From Anaeromonas sp052088025 (lineage in GTDB: Bacteria > Bacillota > Clostridia > Tissierellales > SIT17): a DNA stretch of 64,000 nucleotides. The stretch spans positions 31,135 to 95,134 of the forward strand of contig NZ_JBQCYD010000002.1 in assembly GCF_052088025.1 (NCBI RefSeq), read 5' to 3'. The first letter of the stretch is position 1. Each line of letters begins with the position of its first letter. The notes beneath the pieces were generated by a model. The model saw only the letters and a program-made list of their open reading frames with translations, was not told the DNA's origin and made no database searches. The translations under genes and the position numbers were made by a program. This document shows positions 54,664-63,608 of the stretch, piece by piece.

Positions 54664-54692
54664 TTGACTAATTTAAATTATTGATATATAAT
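54664..54692 (+). promoter_or_regulatory. Sigma-A promoter of recA
   Basis: TTGACT (54664-54669), exactly 17 bases and a perfect TATAAT (54687-54692). It lies immediately upstream of a LexA box. Confidence 0.85.
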
Positions 54693-54699
54693 CTATTTA

Positions 54700-54711
54700 G
54701 AACGTTTGTTC
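54700..54711 (+). promoter_or_regulatory. LexA (SOS) operator of recA
   Basis: GAACGTTTGTTC matches the Gram-positive SOS box GAAC-N4-GTTC and covers the expected transcription start. LexA binding would block recA transcription until DNA damage. No other clear copy was noticed in the window. Confidence 0.85.
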
Positions 54712-54752
54712 GGAAATTTGAAAGGTAGGTGAACCAGTCTTACTGGGAATAT

Positions 54753-55820
54753 ATGAGTGAAAAAAAGAAAGCCCTAGAGATGGCAATTAATCAGATTGAA
54801 AAGCAATTTGGAAAAGGTTCTATAATGATGTTAGGTGAAGAATCAAAAGTTAATGTAGAATCTATTTCTACTGGTTCTTTAGAATTAGATATAGCATTAG
54901 GTATAGGAGGACTTCCTAAAGGTAGAGTTATAGAAATATTTGGCCCTGAATCTTCAGGTAAAACTACTGTGGCATTACATGCAGTAGCTGAAGCACAAAA
55001 AGCAGGCGGTTCTGCAGCATTTATTGATGCTGAACATGCACTTGATCCTCAATATGCAAGAAAATTAGGAGTAGATGTAGATAATTTAATTGTATCTCAA
55101 CCAGATACAGGAGAACAAGCACTAGAAATTGCTGAAGCTTTGGTAAGAAGTGGAGCTATAGATATCGTAGTTGTAGATTCAGTTGCTGCATTAGTTCCAA
55201 AGGCAGAAATTGAAGGTGAAATGGGACAATCACATGTAGGTCTTCAAGCAAGACTTATGTCACAAGCTCTTAGAAAGCTTGCAGGTGCTATAAAAAAATC
55301 TAATACAATTACTATATTTATAAACCAACTAAGAGAAAAAGTAGGAGTTATGTTTGGAAATCCTGAAACTACACCAGGAGGTAGAGCTCTTAAATTTTAT
55401 TCTTCTGTTAGATTAGATGTTAGAAGAATAGAAACATTAAAACAAGGGGATAATATGATAGGAAATAGAACAAGAGTAAAAGTTGTAAAAAACAAAGTAG
55501 CTCCCCCATTTAAAAAAGCTGAATTTGATATAATGTATGGTGAAGGTATATCTAAAGAAGGTAATGTTTTAGATGTTGCAGTAACTGCTGATGTAGTTAA
55601 TAAAGCTGGTTCTTGGTATAGTTATGGTGATCAAAGATTAGGACAAGGAAGAGAAAATGCAAAAGATTATCTTAAGGAAAACCCTGAAACTGCAAATGAA
55701 ATTGAATTAAAAGTTAGGAAACATTTTGGATTAATAAAAGACGAAGAAAATGTTAATGATGTTAATAAAGATAATAAGGATAATGATAAAGAAAATGATA
55801 AAAAAGACTCCAAAAAATAA
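54753..55820 (+). CDS. recA: Recombinase RecA
   Basis: RecA is the strand-exchange ATPase and SOS co-protease. From ATG 54753 it has 355 residues. Visible are INQIEKQFGKGSIM, Walker A EIFGPESSGKTTVALH, VDSVAALVPKAEIEGEMGQ, INQLREKVGVMFGNPETTPG and an acidic, Asn/Lys/Asp-rich tail (last 25 residues). The frame is open back to GTG 54729, which is an alternative start; neither has a strong ribosome site. recX, often next, is missing. Confidence 0.97.
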   Translation: MSEKKKALEMAINQIEKQFGKGSIMMLGEESKVNVESISTGSLELDIALGIGGLPKGRVIEIFGPESSGKTTVALHAVAEAQKAGGSAAFIDAEHALDPQYARKLGVDVDNLIVSQPDTGEQALEIAEALVRSGAIDIVVVDSVAALVPKAEIEGEMGQSHVGLQARLMSQALRKLAGAIKKSNTITIFINQLREKVGVMFGNPETTPGGRALKFYSSVRLDVRRIETLKQGDNMIGNRTRVKVVKNKVAPPFKKAEFDIMYGEGISKEGNVLDVAVTADVVNKAGSWYSYGDQRLGQGRENAKDYLKENPETANEIELKVRKHFGLIKDEENVNDVNKDNKDNDKENDKKDSKK

Positions 55821-55841
55821 GACTTCTTCGGAAGTCTTTTT
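55820..55841 (+). terminator. Terminator after recA
   Basis: The stem AGACTTC with GAAGTCT and a TTCG tetraloop is followed by TTTTTTAT. A classic strong terminator. Confidence 0.9.
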
Positions 55842-55888
55842 TATACTTAATATGATATAATAATAATTAGGAAAAATGAGGTGATAAT

Positions 55889-56875
55889 TTGAGAATTCTT
55901 TATTTTACAGACACTCATATAAGAGGCACAACTCCTAAAAATAGAAAAGATAATATTTTAGAGACATTAGAAAATAAATTTAATGAATTAGTTCAACTTG
56001 TTAAAGAAAAAAATATTGACTTTGTATTACATGGAGGAGATTTATTTGATAGACCTGATATTTCTCCATCCATTGTAAGAAAGTTTGCTATGATATTAAA
56101 TAAAATCAGTGTGCCTATATATATGATAGCTGGAAATCATGATATTTATGGTCATAATCCTAATACTTTACCTAGAACTATGTTAGGTTTATTTGATGGT
56201 ATAGGAATTTTACAGCTTATAGGTGAAGATAATACTATTCTATTAGAAAAAGATGATATTAAGGTTCAACTTACCGGAAGTCCTTATAAGTATGGTATAG
56301 ATTCAAGCAATGATAAATCATTATATTTATTGGAAGATAAAGATGAAAATGTAGATTATGCTATCCATCTTACTCATGGTATGCTTTTAGATAAACCATT
56401 TATAAAGGGTGTTCCCCATACTATAATAGATGACATATTAGATACTAAAGCAGATATCACTTTAGCTGGCCATTATCATTCCGGTTTTGGCATTAAGGAA
56501 TATGAAGGTAAGTACTTTATAAATCCAGGAAGTTTCATAAGAATAACTAATAGTATCAAAGAAATAAATAGAATGCCTAGGGTTTTAATAATAGATTTAA
56601 ATAAAGAAATTAATTTTGAATTTTATTATTTAAAATCAGCTCATAAAGGTGAAGATGTATTAGATAGAACTGTTATTGAAAACAATATTTTTAGAAGTGA
56701 AAAAATAGTTCAATTTAAACAATCTGTTGATTCTTCTCAGGATTTTAATAAATTGGATATAAATCATATATTAAATAATTTAATTAATACTGAAAATATA
56801 GATGACAATATAAAGGAAGAAGCAGTAAAAAGAATTGAATATGCTCAAATAGAGATAGGCGGAGAAGATGATTAA
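55889..56875 (+). CDS. SbcD/Mre11-like metallophosphoesterase
   Basis: This is a calcineurin-type nuclease of 328 residues. Metal-binding motifs are all visible: YFTDTHIRG (about 5-13), HGGDLFDRPD (about 50), AGNHDIYGH (about 87), LTHGM (about 165) and AGHYHSGFG (about 194). A C-terminal extension of about 100 residues probably contacts the partner ATPase. It starts with TTG after GAGGTG and abuts the ATPase gene with no gap. It is the Mre11 partner of the split Rad50-like genes. It is shorter than E. coli SbcD. Confidence 0.85.
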   Translation: MRILYFTDTHIRGTTPKNRKDNILETLENKFNELVQLVKEKNIDFVLHGGDLFDRPDISPSIVRKFAMILNKISVPIYMIAGNHDIYGHNPNTLPRTMLGLFDGIGILQLIGEDNTILLEKDDIKVQLTGSPYKYGIDSSNDKSLYLLEDKDENVDYAIHLTHGMLLDKPFIKGVPHTIIDDILDTKADITLAGHYHSGFGIKEYEGKYFINPGSFIRITNSIKEINRMPRVLIIDLNKEINFEFYYLKSAHKGEDVLDRTVIENNIFRSEKIVQFKQSVDSSQDFNKLDINHILNNLINTENIDDNIKEEAVKRIEYAQIEIGGEDD

Positions 56876-58321
56876 ATGAAATACATAACAAATGTAGAAA
56901 TTAATAATTTTCAATCACACAAAAATACTAACATTGATTTTGTAAATGGTTTGAATGTTATAGTTGGACCTTCTGATCAAGGTAAAACTGCTATAATAAG
57001 AGCTATAAAGTGGGTCTTATATAATGATCCAATGGGTACATTTTTCATTAGACATAAAGAAAAAGAAGCATCTGTAATACTTACATTTAATACGGGTGAA
57101 AAAGTACAACGTTTAAGATCAAATACTAAAAACCTTTATATATATATAGATAAAGATAATAATGAAGAAATATATGAAGGCTTTGGTCATAATGTACCTG
57201 TAGATATAATAGAAAAAATCAATATAAGAAAGATTTTTTTAGATAGTAAAGAGTCAAATTCTATAAATATTGGTGAACAATTAGAAGGACCTTTTTTGCT
57301 ATCTGAAAAAAATTCTACTAGAGCAAATGCTATTGGTAGATTGGTTGGTGTTCATGTAGTAGATAAAGCTGTACAAAACACTATGAAAGATATTAGAAAT
57401 CTTAATAGTTCTAATAAGTCTTTAATTGAAGATATAGATTTGTTAGAAACTAAATTAAAGGACTATTCTTATTTGGATGATTTAGAAGCTACAATTATTC
57501 AATTAGAAACTTTACAAGATATAATATCTTATAAAGAAAATCTTTTGAAAATATTAATAGATATTCAAAAAAAATATAATGAAAATGATAAATTGTTAAT
57601 TTATTATAAGGATATATATTCTAAACTTTTAAACTTAGAAACTATAAATAATATAAGTCTAGAAATAGAAAATAAAACTTCTAATAGGAATATTCTTGTA
57701 AAATCAAGATCTAAAATTAGTAATATAAATCAAGATATAAATGAAAATCAATATATTATTAGTAATACAAAAAATATAAATTTATCAACAGAAATATCAA
57801 ATGACTTAGAGGAAAAAATATATAAATATAAAAATTTGATATATAAAAATAAAAAATATAAAGATAATTCAAATATTATAAAAAACACAAATATGATAAA
57901 AGATTCTTTTAAATATAATGATGACTTAAAAATTATATTTGATAAATTAATTAATAAAAATAATGAATTAGATAGATTAAGGAAATTAAAATCAAATTAT
58001 ACTAATATTAAAAAAAGTATATCTAAAGGTAAAGATTATATTAATAAATTTAAATATATTGATGATGTCAATATATTATATGAAAAGATAAATATAGATA
58101 AAGATAAATATTTAAATTTAAATATTTATCTTAAAAAAATAAATCAAAATAATAATAATATAAATGAACTTAATAATAAAATAAGAAATGAAAAGTCTGT
58201 TATTATTGAGTTATTAAATGATTATAAAAGTCTTCTTAAAAAAATTGAAAGATGTCCTCTTTGTTTTAATTCAATTGATAATGAAGATATGAATCGTATA
58301 ATAAAAAATTTAAGTGAATAA
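56876..58321 (+). CDS. N-terminal half of a split SbcC/Rad50-like ATPase
   Basis: This 481-residue protein has an SMC/Rad50-type N-terminal ATPase lobe. The start INNFQSHKNTNIDF and Walker A IVGPSDQGKTAIIRAIKWVL lie within residues 9-45, and a Q-loop-like region QLEGPFLLSEKN near 140. Long Asn/Lys/Ile-rich coiled-coil follows (about 175-455). It ends at a zinc-hook-like CPLCFNS (CxxC) only about 20 residues before the stop. Signature and Walker B motifs are absent; they are encoded two genes downstream. A 32-base perfect palindrome lies in the coil (58101-58132). Confidence 0.8.
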   Translation: MKYITNVEINNFQSHKNTNIDFVNGLNVIVGPSDQGKTAIIRAIKWVLYNDPMGTFFIRHKEKEASVILTFNTGEKVQRLRSNTKNLYIYIDKDNNEEIYEGFGHNVPVDIIEKINIRKIFLDSKESNSINIGEQLEGPFLLSEKNSTRANAIGRLVGVHVVDKAVQNTMKDIRNLNSSNKSLIEDIDLLETKLKDYSYLDDLEATIIQLETLQDIISYKENLLKILIDIQKKYNENDKLLIYYKDIYSKLLNLETINNISLEIENKTSNRNILVKSRSKISNINQDINENQYIISNTKNINLSTEISNDLEEKIYKYKNLIYKNKKYKDNSNIIKNTNMIKDSFKYNDDLKIIFDKLINKNNELDRLRKLKSNYTNIKKSISKGKDYINKFKYIDDVNILYEKINIDKDKYLNLNIYLKKINQNNNNINELNNKIRNEKSVIIELLNDYKSLLKKIERCPLCFNSIDNEDMNRIIKNLSE

Positions 58322-58333
58322 GGAGTATGCAAT

Positions 58334-58594
58334 ATGAATAACCATGAAAAGCAATTATCGGATTTAAAAAACAATTTAGAAAGAGCTAAAAATTTAAAAT
58401 ATAAAGCAGAAGCAAGGCTTGAAAATTTAAATAAGCAACAAGAAGAATTAATTTTAGAATTAAAAGAATTAAATGTAGATCCTAATGATTTGGATTCAGA
58501 AATCAATAATTTAGAAAAGGAAATTAACGAACTTTTTGAAAAGGCTAATGCTTTATTACCAATGGATATATTAAATTCTAAACTTAAAGAATAG
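58334..58594 (+). CDS. Small coiled-coil protein of the split Rad50 module
   Basis: This 86-residue protein is predicted to be almost wholly coiled-coil (LSDLKNNLERAKNLKYKAEA, then LENLNKQQEELILELKELNV). It starts at ATG after AAGGAG, 12 bases after the N-terminal half gene, and ends 11 bases before the C-terminal half. Order and composition suggest it is part of the same complex, perhaps a third segment of the coil. No other domain is seen. Function is inferred from position only. Confidence 0.6.
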   Translation: MNNHEKQLSDLKNNLERAKNLKYKAEARLENLNKQQEELILELKELNVDPNDLDSEINNLEKEINELFEKANALLPMDILNSKLKE

Positions 58595-58605
58595 GATATG
58601 ATATT

Positions 58606-59262
58606 ATGGATTTAAAGATAGAAAATATAAAATTAAATGATAATATAAAAAATTTAAGAGATATTTATTCTTCAGAAAAAGGTAAAAGAGATGTAATAAA
58701 TGAAGATTTAAAACTTAAAAAAGAAAAAATAAAAAAAATAAGTGAAGAATTAAATATTTTAGATAAAACTAATATATTACTTCAAAAGACTAGTGAGTAT
58801 GCTAGAGAACAATCTAAGTATCAAATAGAAAGTTTGGTTACTAATTGTCTTCAATTTGTATTTGATGAAAACATAGAGTTTAAAATAGAGATTACTGAAG
58901 CTTATGGTAAACCTAATGCTGAGTTTTTTGTTATCACAAATGGAGTAGAAACTATAAAAACTAAACCAGAGGATTCAAGAGGTGGGGGAGTTATAGATAT
59001 AATCTCATTAGCTCTTAGGATTTCATTTTTGCAAATTCATAAGCCTGAGGTTTTTGGTCCTTTAATATTAGATGAACCTGCAAAGCATGTAAGTGAAGAT
59101 TTTATTTTTAATGTTTCTGAATTTTTAAAGCAAGTTTCTGAAATGTTTAATCGTCAAATAATAATGGTAACACACAATAATCATTTAGCATCTATTGCTG
59201 ATATAGCATATAGAGTAGAGCTTCAAGGAATTACTAGTAAGGTTAGTCCTGTAGAGAATTAA
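58606..59262 (+). CDS. C-terminal half of a split SbcC/Rad50-like ATPase
   Basis: This 218-residue protein has about 60-70 residues of coiled-coil, then the C-terminal ATPase lobe. A degenerate ABC signature is in EDSRGGGVIDIISLALRI (about 124), Walker B is GPLILDEPAKHVS (about 150) and the H-loop is IMVTHNNHLAS (about 186). It lacks a Walker A, so it must pair with the 56876-58321 product to form an ATPase. Start ATG 58606 follows a weak AGGATA. A similar split is not known to me as the usual bacterial SbcC form. Confidence 0.78.
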   Translation: MDLKIENIKLNDNIKNLRDIYSSEKGKRDVINEDLKLKKEKIKKISEELNILDKTNILLQKTSEYAREQSKYQIESLVTNCLQFVFDENIEFKIEITEAYGKPNAEFFVITNGVETIKTKPEDSRGGGVIDIISLALRISFLQIHKPEVFGPLILDEPAKHVSEDFIFNVSEFLKQVSEMFNRQIIMVTHNNHLASIADIAYRVELQGITSKVSPVEN

Positions 59263-59294
59263 TTGAAAGTTATTCTCAATTAATTTATATCAGC

Positions 59295-59323
59295 TTGACA
59301 TATATATAAAAAAATAATAAAAT
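59295..59323 (+). promoter_or_regulatory. Sigma-A promoter of rny
   Basis: TTGACA (59295-59300), 17 bases, and TAAAAT (59318-59323) lie in the 150-base gap before rny. An inverted repeat TAATTGA/TCAATTA at about 59259-59284 may be the weak terminator of the previous operon. Confidence 0.65.
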
Positions 59324-59423
59324 GAATATGGGTAATAAAATCAATATTTGATTTATTTTGATAACTAATTAATGAAATTGTATCGAAACTTGAAAAATTA
59401 ATAGTAAAAAGGAGGTGCTTCCA

Positions 59424-60968
59424 ATTTTAGAAGGGATAATCCCAGTAATTATAGCTTTTATAGCACTTATTATAGGTGTTTTTATTGGTATATATATACG
59501 TAAAGTAATTGCTGAAGGAAAAATTAGAACTGCTGAAGAAGAAGCTAAGAAAATTATTGAAGAAGGTTTAAAAACAGCTGATACAGCTAAGAAAGAATAT
59601 CTTATTGAAGGTAAAGAAGAAATTCATAAGATGAGAAATGAGATAGAGAAAGAGAATAGAGAAAGAAGAAATGAAATACAACGCCATGAAAAAAGATTAA
59701 TTCACAAAGAAGAGGTATTAGATAAGAAAAGTGATTCATTAGAAAAGAAAGAAGAGTTTTTTAATAAAAAATTAAAAAACATAGAAGAAAAAGAAAAGGA
59801 AACAAATGAAATTTATGATAAACAAATTCATGAGTTAGAAAGAATTTCAGGTTTAACTACTGATCAAGCTAAGGATATACTTTTAAGCGATATAAGAAAA
59901 GAAATTAGTCATGAAGCTGCAATCATGATAAAGGAAATTGAGAATAAAGCAAAAGAAGAGGCAGATAAGAAATCAAGAGAAATTTTATCATATGCTATAC
60001 AAAAGTGCTCTGCTGATCATGTTGCTGAAACTACAGTATCTGTTGTTAATTTACCTAGTGATGATATGAAAGGTAGAATTATTGGTAGAGAAGGTAGAAA
60101 TATAAGAACTCTTGAAACTTTAACTGGAATAGATCTTATAATAGATGATACGCCAGAGGCTGTCATATTATCAGGATTCGATCCTATTAGAAGAGAAGTG
60201 GCTAGAATAGCTTTAGAAAAATTAATATCTGATGGAAGAATTCATCCTGCGAGAATAGAAGAAATGGTTGAAAAAGCAAAAAAAGAAGTGGACAACCATA
60301 TCAAAGAAGTAGGAGAACAAGCTACTTTTGATACAGGAATACATGGACTTCATCCGGAAATCATTAGATTACTTGGTAGACTTAAATATAGAACTAGTTA
60401 TGGACAAAATGTATTAAAACATGCTGTAGAAGTATCACATTTAGCTGGCATAATGGCAGCAGAAATAGGTGCAGATGTTAAAGTTGCCAAAAGAGCAGGA
60501 TTACTTCATGATATAGGTAAGGCTGTAGATCATGAAATAGAAGGTCCTCATGTAGCTATAGGTGTTGATATATTAAAGAGATTTAAAGAAAATAAAGATG
60601 TTATTCATGCAGTTGAAGCACATCATGATGATGTTGAAGCTTCTAGTGTGGAAGCAATATTAATACAAGCAGCTGATGCAATATCAGCAGCTAGACCAGG
60701 TGCTAGAAGAGAAACATTAGAATCTTATATTAAAAGATTAGAAAAATTAGAAGAGATTGCGAATTCTTTTGAAGGTGTAGAAAAATCATTTGCAATTCAA
60801 GCTGGTAGAGAAATAAGAATAATTGTAGATTCAAATCTAGTAAGTGATTTAGATATAGTTCATATAGCACGTGATATAGTAAAAAGAGTTGAAACAGAAT
60901 TAGATTATCCAGGACAAATAAAAGTAAATGTTATGAGAGAATCTAGAGCAATAGATTATGCTAAATAA
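59424..60968 (+). CDS. rny: Ribonuclease Y, with probable ATT start
   Basis: RNase Y is the membrane-bound endonuclease that initiates mRNA decay in Firmicutes. The protein has about 514 residues: an N-terminal membrane helix (about 4-25), a long coiled-coil (30-190), a KH domain with GRIIGREGRNIRTLETLTG, and the HD domain with LLHDIGKAVDHE. The only standard start, GTG 59415, is part of the Shine-Dalgarno GGAGGTG itself. The codon at normal distance is ATT 59424 (ATT TTA GAA GGG), one base from ATG. Identity is firm; the start is inferred. Confidence 0.9.
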   Translation: MLEGIIPVIIAFIALIIGVFIGIYIRKVIAEGKIRTAEEEAKKIIEEGLKTADTAKKEYLIEGKEEIHKMRNEIEKENRERRNEIQRHEKRLIHKEEVLDKKSDSLEKKEEFFNKKLKNIEEKEKETNEIYDKQIHELERISGLTTDQAKDILLSDIRKEISHEAAIMIKEIENKAKEEADKKSREILSYAIQKCSADHVAETTVSVVNLPSDDMKGRIIGREGRNIRTLETLTGIDLIIDDTPEAVILSGFDPIRREVARIALEKLISDGRIHPARIEEMVEKAKKEVDNHIKEVGEQATFDTGIHGLHPEIIRLLGRLKYRTSYGQNVLKHAVEVSHLAGIMAAEIGADVKVAKRAGLLHDIGKAVDHEIEGPHVAIGVDILKRFKENKDVIHAVEAHHDDVEASSVEAILIQAADAISAARPGARRETLESYIKRLEKLEEIANSFEGVEKSFAIQAGREIRIIVDSNLVSDLDIVHIARDIVKRVETELDYPGQIKVNVMRESRAIDYAK

Positions 60969-60992
60969 GGAAGGGGAAACCCTTCTTTTTTT
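60968..60992 (+). terminator. Terminator after rny
   Basis: GAAGGG, a GAAA loop and CCCTTC are followed by seven T. A strong intrinsic terminator directly at the rny stop. Confidence 0.85.
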
Positions 60993-61010
60993 ATTGTTAC
61001 AAAATCAATG

Positions 61011-61039
61011 TTGTAAGTTCCCTTATATAAAGGTATACT
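61011..61039 (+). promoter_or_regulatory. Promoter of the PHP gene, with inverted repeat
   Basis: TTGTAA (61011-61016), 17 bases and TATACT (61034-61039). The -35 box is also the right arm of TTACAA-N8-TTGTAA (60997-61016), which could bind a dimeric regulator. Confidence 0.55.
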
Positions 61040-61068
61040 AATAATAGATATATAAGCGGGGTGATAAA

Positions 61069-61890
61069 GTGAAGATTGCTGATTTACATATACATACTAC
61101 AGAATCAGATGGAAAGTTAACTCCCAGTCAAGTAATTGATGAAGCTATAAAAAATGATGTTAAATTAATTTCTATAACAGATCATGATACGGTAGCAGGT
61201 ATAGAGGAAGCTATTAATAGAAGTAAGCTTTATGATAATATGAAGGTTATACCCGGAATAGAATTTAGCTCAATATATAAAGATAAAGAGGTTCATTTAT
61301 TAGGTTATTTTATAGATTATAAAAATATTAAATTAATCAATCTAACAAATCAAATAAAAACTTACAGATTTGAAAGAGCTAAAAAGATTATAAGAAAATT
61401 AAATAATTTAGATATAGATATCACTATGAAAGAAATATTAGAAGAATCAAAGGGTGAAAATATTGGGAGACCACATATAGCAAGAGTTATGATTGAAAAA
61501 GGTTATATAAAGACTATAAATGAAGCATTTGATAATTATATTGGAAAAAACCAAAAAGCTTTTGTTGAAAGATACAAACTAACCATTGATGAAGCTATAG
61601 ATATTATTCATGAGTGCAATGGTATAGCAGTACTTGCTCATCCTATATTATTAAAAGCACCCCTTAATGAACTCTTAGATAATTTCAATATAGATGGTAT
61701 AGAAGTATATCACTCAAAACATGAAAAAAATAATTCTAAATCATATAGAAAAATTGCTAAAAAATATAATTTATATATTACTGGAGGTTCTGATTTCCAT
61801 CATTTCAATAATTCTAGTGGTATAACTATAGGTAGTAGTTCTATAGATATAAAGTCAATGGAAGAATTATTATCTAAATATAATTGTTAA
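61069..61890 (+). CDS. PHP-domain metal-dependent phosphoesterase
   Basis: This 273-residue protein has a PHP fold like YciV/RnaseAM. The metal motifs are visible: ADLHIHTTESDGKLTP (2-17), SITDHDTVAG (about 41), PGIEFSS, EGHxL-like VHLLGYF, GRPHIARVMIEKG (about 132), VLAHP and the late GGSDFHHF. YciV relatives act on 3',5'-nucleoside bisphosphates or as 5'-3' exonuclease; the exact substrate here is unknown. It starts with GTG after GGGGTG. A padR gene follows closely. Confidence 0.88.
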   Translation: MKIADLHIHTTESDGKLTPSQVIDEAIKNDVKLISITDHDTVAGIEEAINRSKLYDNMKVIPGIEFSSIYKDKEVHLLGYFIDYKNIKLINLTNQIKTYRFERAKKIIRKLNNLDIDITMKEILEESKGENIGRPHIARVMIEKGYIKTINEAFDNYIGKNQKAFVERYKLTIDEAIDIIHECNGIAVLAHPILLKAPLNELLDNFNIDGIEVYHSKHEKNNSKSYRKIAKKYNLYITGGSDFHHFNNSSGITIGSSSIDIKSMEELLSKYNC

Positions 61891-61902
61891 GGAGATTTTA
61901 AT

Positions 61903-62274
61903 ATGGCTAATACAAGAAATAGACAATTTCCATCTAAACTAAGTACTACTCAATTTGTTAAATTATATATACTACATTTATTAAATGAAAAAAGTTATTA
62001 TGGAAATGAAATAATTGATGAAATAAAAGAAAGATTGAAAAAAAATTGGGAGCCTTCTCCAGGAATGATTTATCCAATGCTTAGACAATTAGAGGAAAAA
62101 CAATACATAAGTGGATGGTGGGAGGAACCCGATAAACGTTCTATAAGACATTATCGTATAACAAATGAAGGGTATAAGCATTATAATGATATAAAATTAT
62201 TATATAGAGATAGCTTGATAGATTCTTTAACTATAATCAATTCAGCACTTAAAGATATATACAATGAAAGTTAA
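61903..62274 (+). CDS. PadR family transcriptional regulator
   Basis: This 123-residue winged-helix regulator is PadR-like. Recognisable are LYILHLLNEKSYYGNEIIDE, the PSPGMIYPMLRQLEEKQYIS recognition region and RHYRITNEGYKHYNDIK. PadR proteins usually repress a neighbouring transporter or stress gene; none lies nearby, so the target is unknown. ATG is preceded by AAGGAG. It may be co-transcribed with the PHP gene. Confidence 0.9.
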   Translation: MANTRNRQFPSKLSTTQFVKLYILHLLNEKSYYGNEIIDEIKERLKKNWEPSPGMIYPMLRQLEEKQYISGWWEEPDKRSIRHYRITNEGYKHYNDIKLLYRDSLIDSLTIINSALKDIYNES

Positions 62275-62369
62275 GCTTTATTAATAATTTATTATATAGA
62301 AGGATTTTATAGATATATATAGAATAAAGTATAAGAAGCATAATTATCAAATATAATGGAGGGTTATTA

Positions 62370-63560
62370 ATGAATTTTAAATTATCAAGAAAGATTTCAT
62401 CTATATCACCATCTGTAACTTTGGAAATAACAGCAAAAGCAAAACAGATGAAATCTGATGGAATTGATGTTATTGGTTTTGGAGCAGGGGAGCCTGATTT
62501 TAAAACACCAAAAAATATTAGAGAAGCTGGTATCAATGCAATAAAAGAAGGTAAAACTGGTTATACGGCAGCATCAGGAATAATGGAATTAAAAAATGCA
62601 ATATGTAATAAATTAAAAAGAGATAATAATCTTGAATATTCTTCTAAAAATATTATTATCTCTGATGGCGCAAAACATTCATTGTTTAATGCATTGTTAG
62701 CTATACTTAATCCAGGAGATGAAGTTATTATACCAGTTCCGTATTGGGTTAGTTATCCTGAATTAGTTAAGTTAGCAGATGGAACTCCTGTAGAAGTTAA
62801 AACTCCAGAAAATAATGGATTTAAATATAGTATAGATGATTTAAATAGCGCTCTTAGCGATAAAACAAAGGCTATAATTCTAAACAGTCCAAGTAATCCT
62901 ACGGGTACAATATACACTAAATCTGAATTAGAAGATATAGCAAAATGGGCAGTAGAAAATGAAATATTTGTTATTTCTGATGAAATATATGAAAAATTAG
63001 TTTATGATGATAATAAGCATATTAGTATAGCTGAATTAAATGATCAAATTAAAACTCAAACTATAGTTATAAATGGTATGTCTAAAGCATACGCTATGAC
63101 AGGTTGGAGAATAGGATATACAGCAGCTCATGAAGATATTATAAAACTGATGAGTAATCTACAAAGCCATTCAACTTCAAATCCACCTTCAATGAGTCAA
63201 TATGCAAGTGTAGAGGGTTTAAATGGTAATGAAGAAGCTATTAATGAAATGATTAAGCATTTTATAGAAAGAAGAAATTATATGGTAGATAAAATTAATT
63301 CCATTGAATACTTAACTTGTAAAAAACCTAAAGGTGCTTTTTATGTTATGGCTAATATAAGAGATTTAAAAGGTAAAACAGTTAAAGGAAAAGTTATAGA
63401 AAGTTCTATGGACTTAGTAAATTTATTATTAGAAGAAGCTCATGTTGCTGTTGTACCTGGAATTGCTTTTGGAGATGATGATTATATTAGACTTTCTTAT
63501 GCAACTTCATTAGATAATATAAAAGAAGGTTTGAAAAGAATAGAAGAATATATAAAATAA
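62370..63560 (+). CDS. Class I aspartate/aromatic aminotransferase (AspB-like)
   Basis: This PLP enzyme of 396 residues resembles bacterial aspartate aminotransferase Ib (AspB). Visible are GFGAGEPDFKTP, VPYWVSYPELVKLADG, NSPSNPTGTIYTKSELE, ISDEIYEKLVYD and the lysine motif NGMSKAYAMTGWRIGYTA (about 238). The C-terminal RLSYATSL arginine binds the substrate carboxylate. Aspartate is the likely substrate; aromatic amino acids are also possible. GGAGGG precedes ATG. The gap 62275-62369 is AT-rich with no other feature recognised. Confidence 0.92.
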   Translation: MNFKLSRKISSISPSVTLEITAKAKQMKSDGIDVIGFGAGEPDFKTPKNIREAGINAIKEGKTGYTAASGIMELKNAICNKLKRDNNLEYSSKNIIISDGAKHSLFNALLAILNPGDEVIIPVPYWVSYPELVKLADGTPVEVKTPENNGFKYSIDDLNSALSDKTKAIILNSPSNPTGTIYTKSELEDIAKWAVENEIFVISDEIYEKLVYDDNKHISIAELNDQIKTQTIVINGMSKAYAMTGWRIGYTAAHEDIIKLMSNLQSHSTSNPPSMSQYASVEGLNGNEEAINEMIKHFIERRNYMVDKINSIEYLTCKKPKGAFYVMANIRDLKGKTVKGKVIESSMDLVNLLLEEAHVAVVPGIAFGDDDYIRLSYATSLDNIKEGLKRIEEYIK

Positions 63561-63573
63561 AATATAAGAAGTA

Positions 63574-63608
63574 AAATGGTTTACATAATTAAATTATGTA
63601 AACCATTT
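63574..63608 (+). terminator. Terminator after the aminotransferase gene
   Basis: Arms of about 16 bases (AAATGGTTTACATAAT and its complement) are followed by TCTTTATTTATT. It ends the aminotransferase transcript. Confidence 0.8.

Noticed and set aside
60997..61016. TTACAA-N8-TTGTAA as a defined regulator site
   Set aside because: Six-base AT-rich arms are common by chance; mentioned only with the promoter it overlaps.
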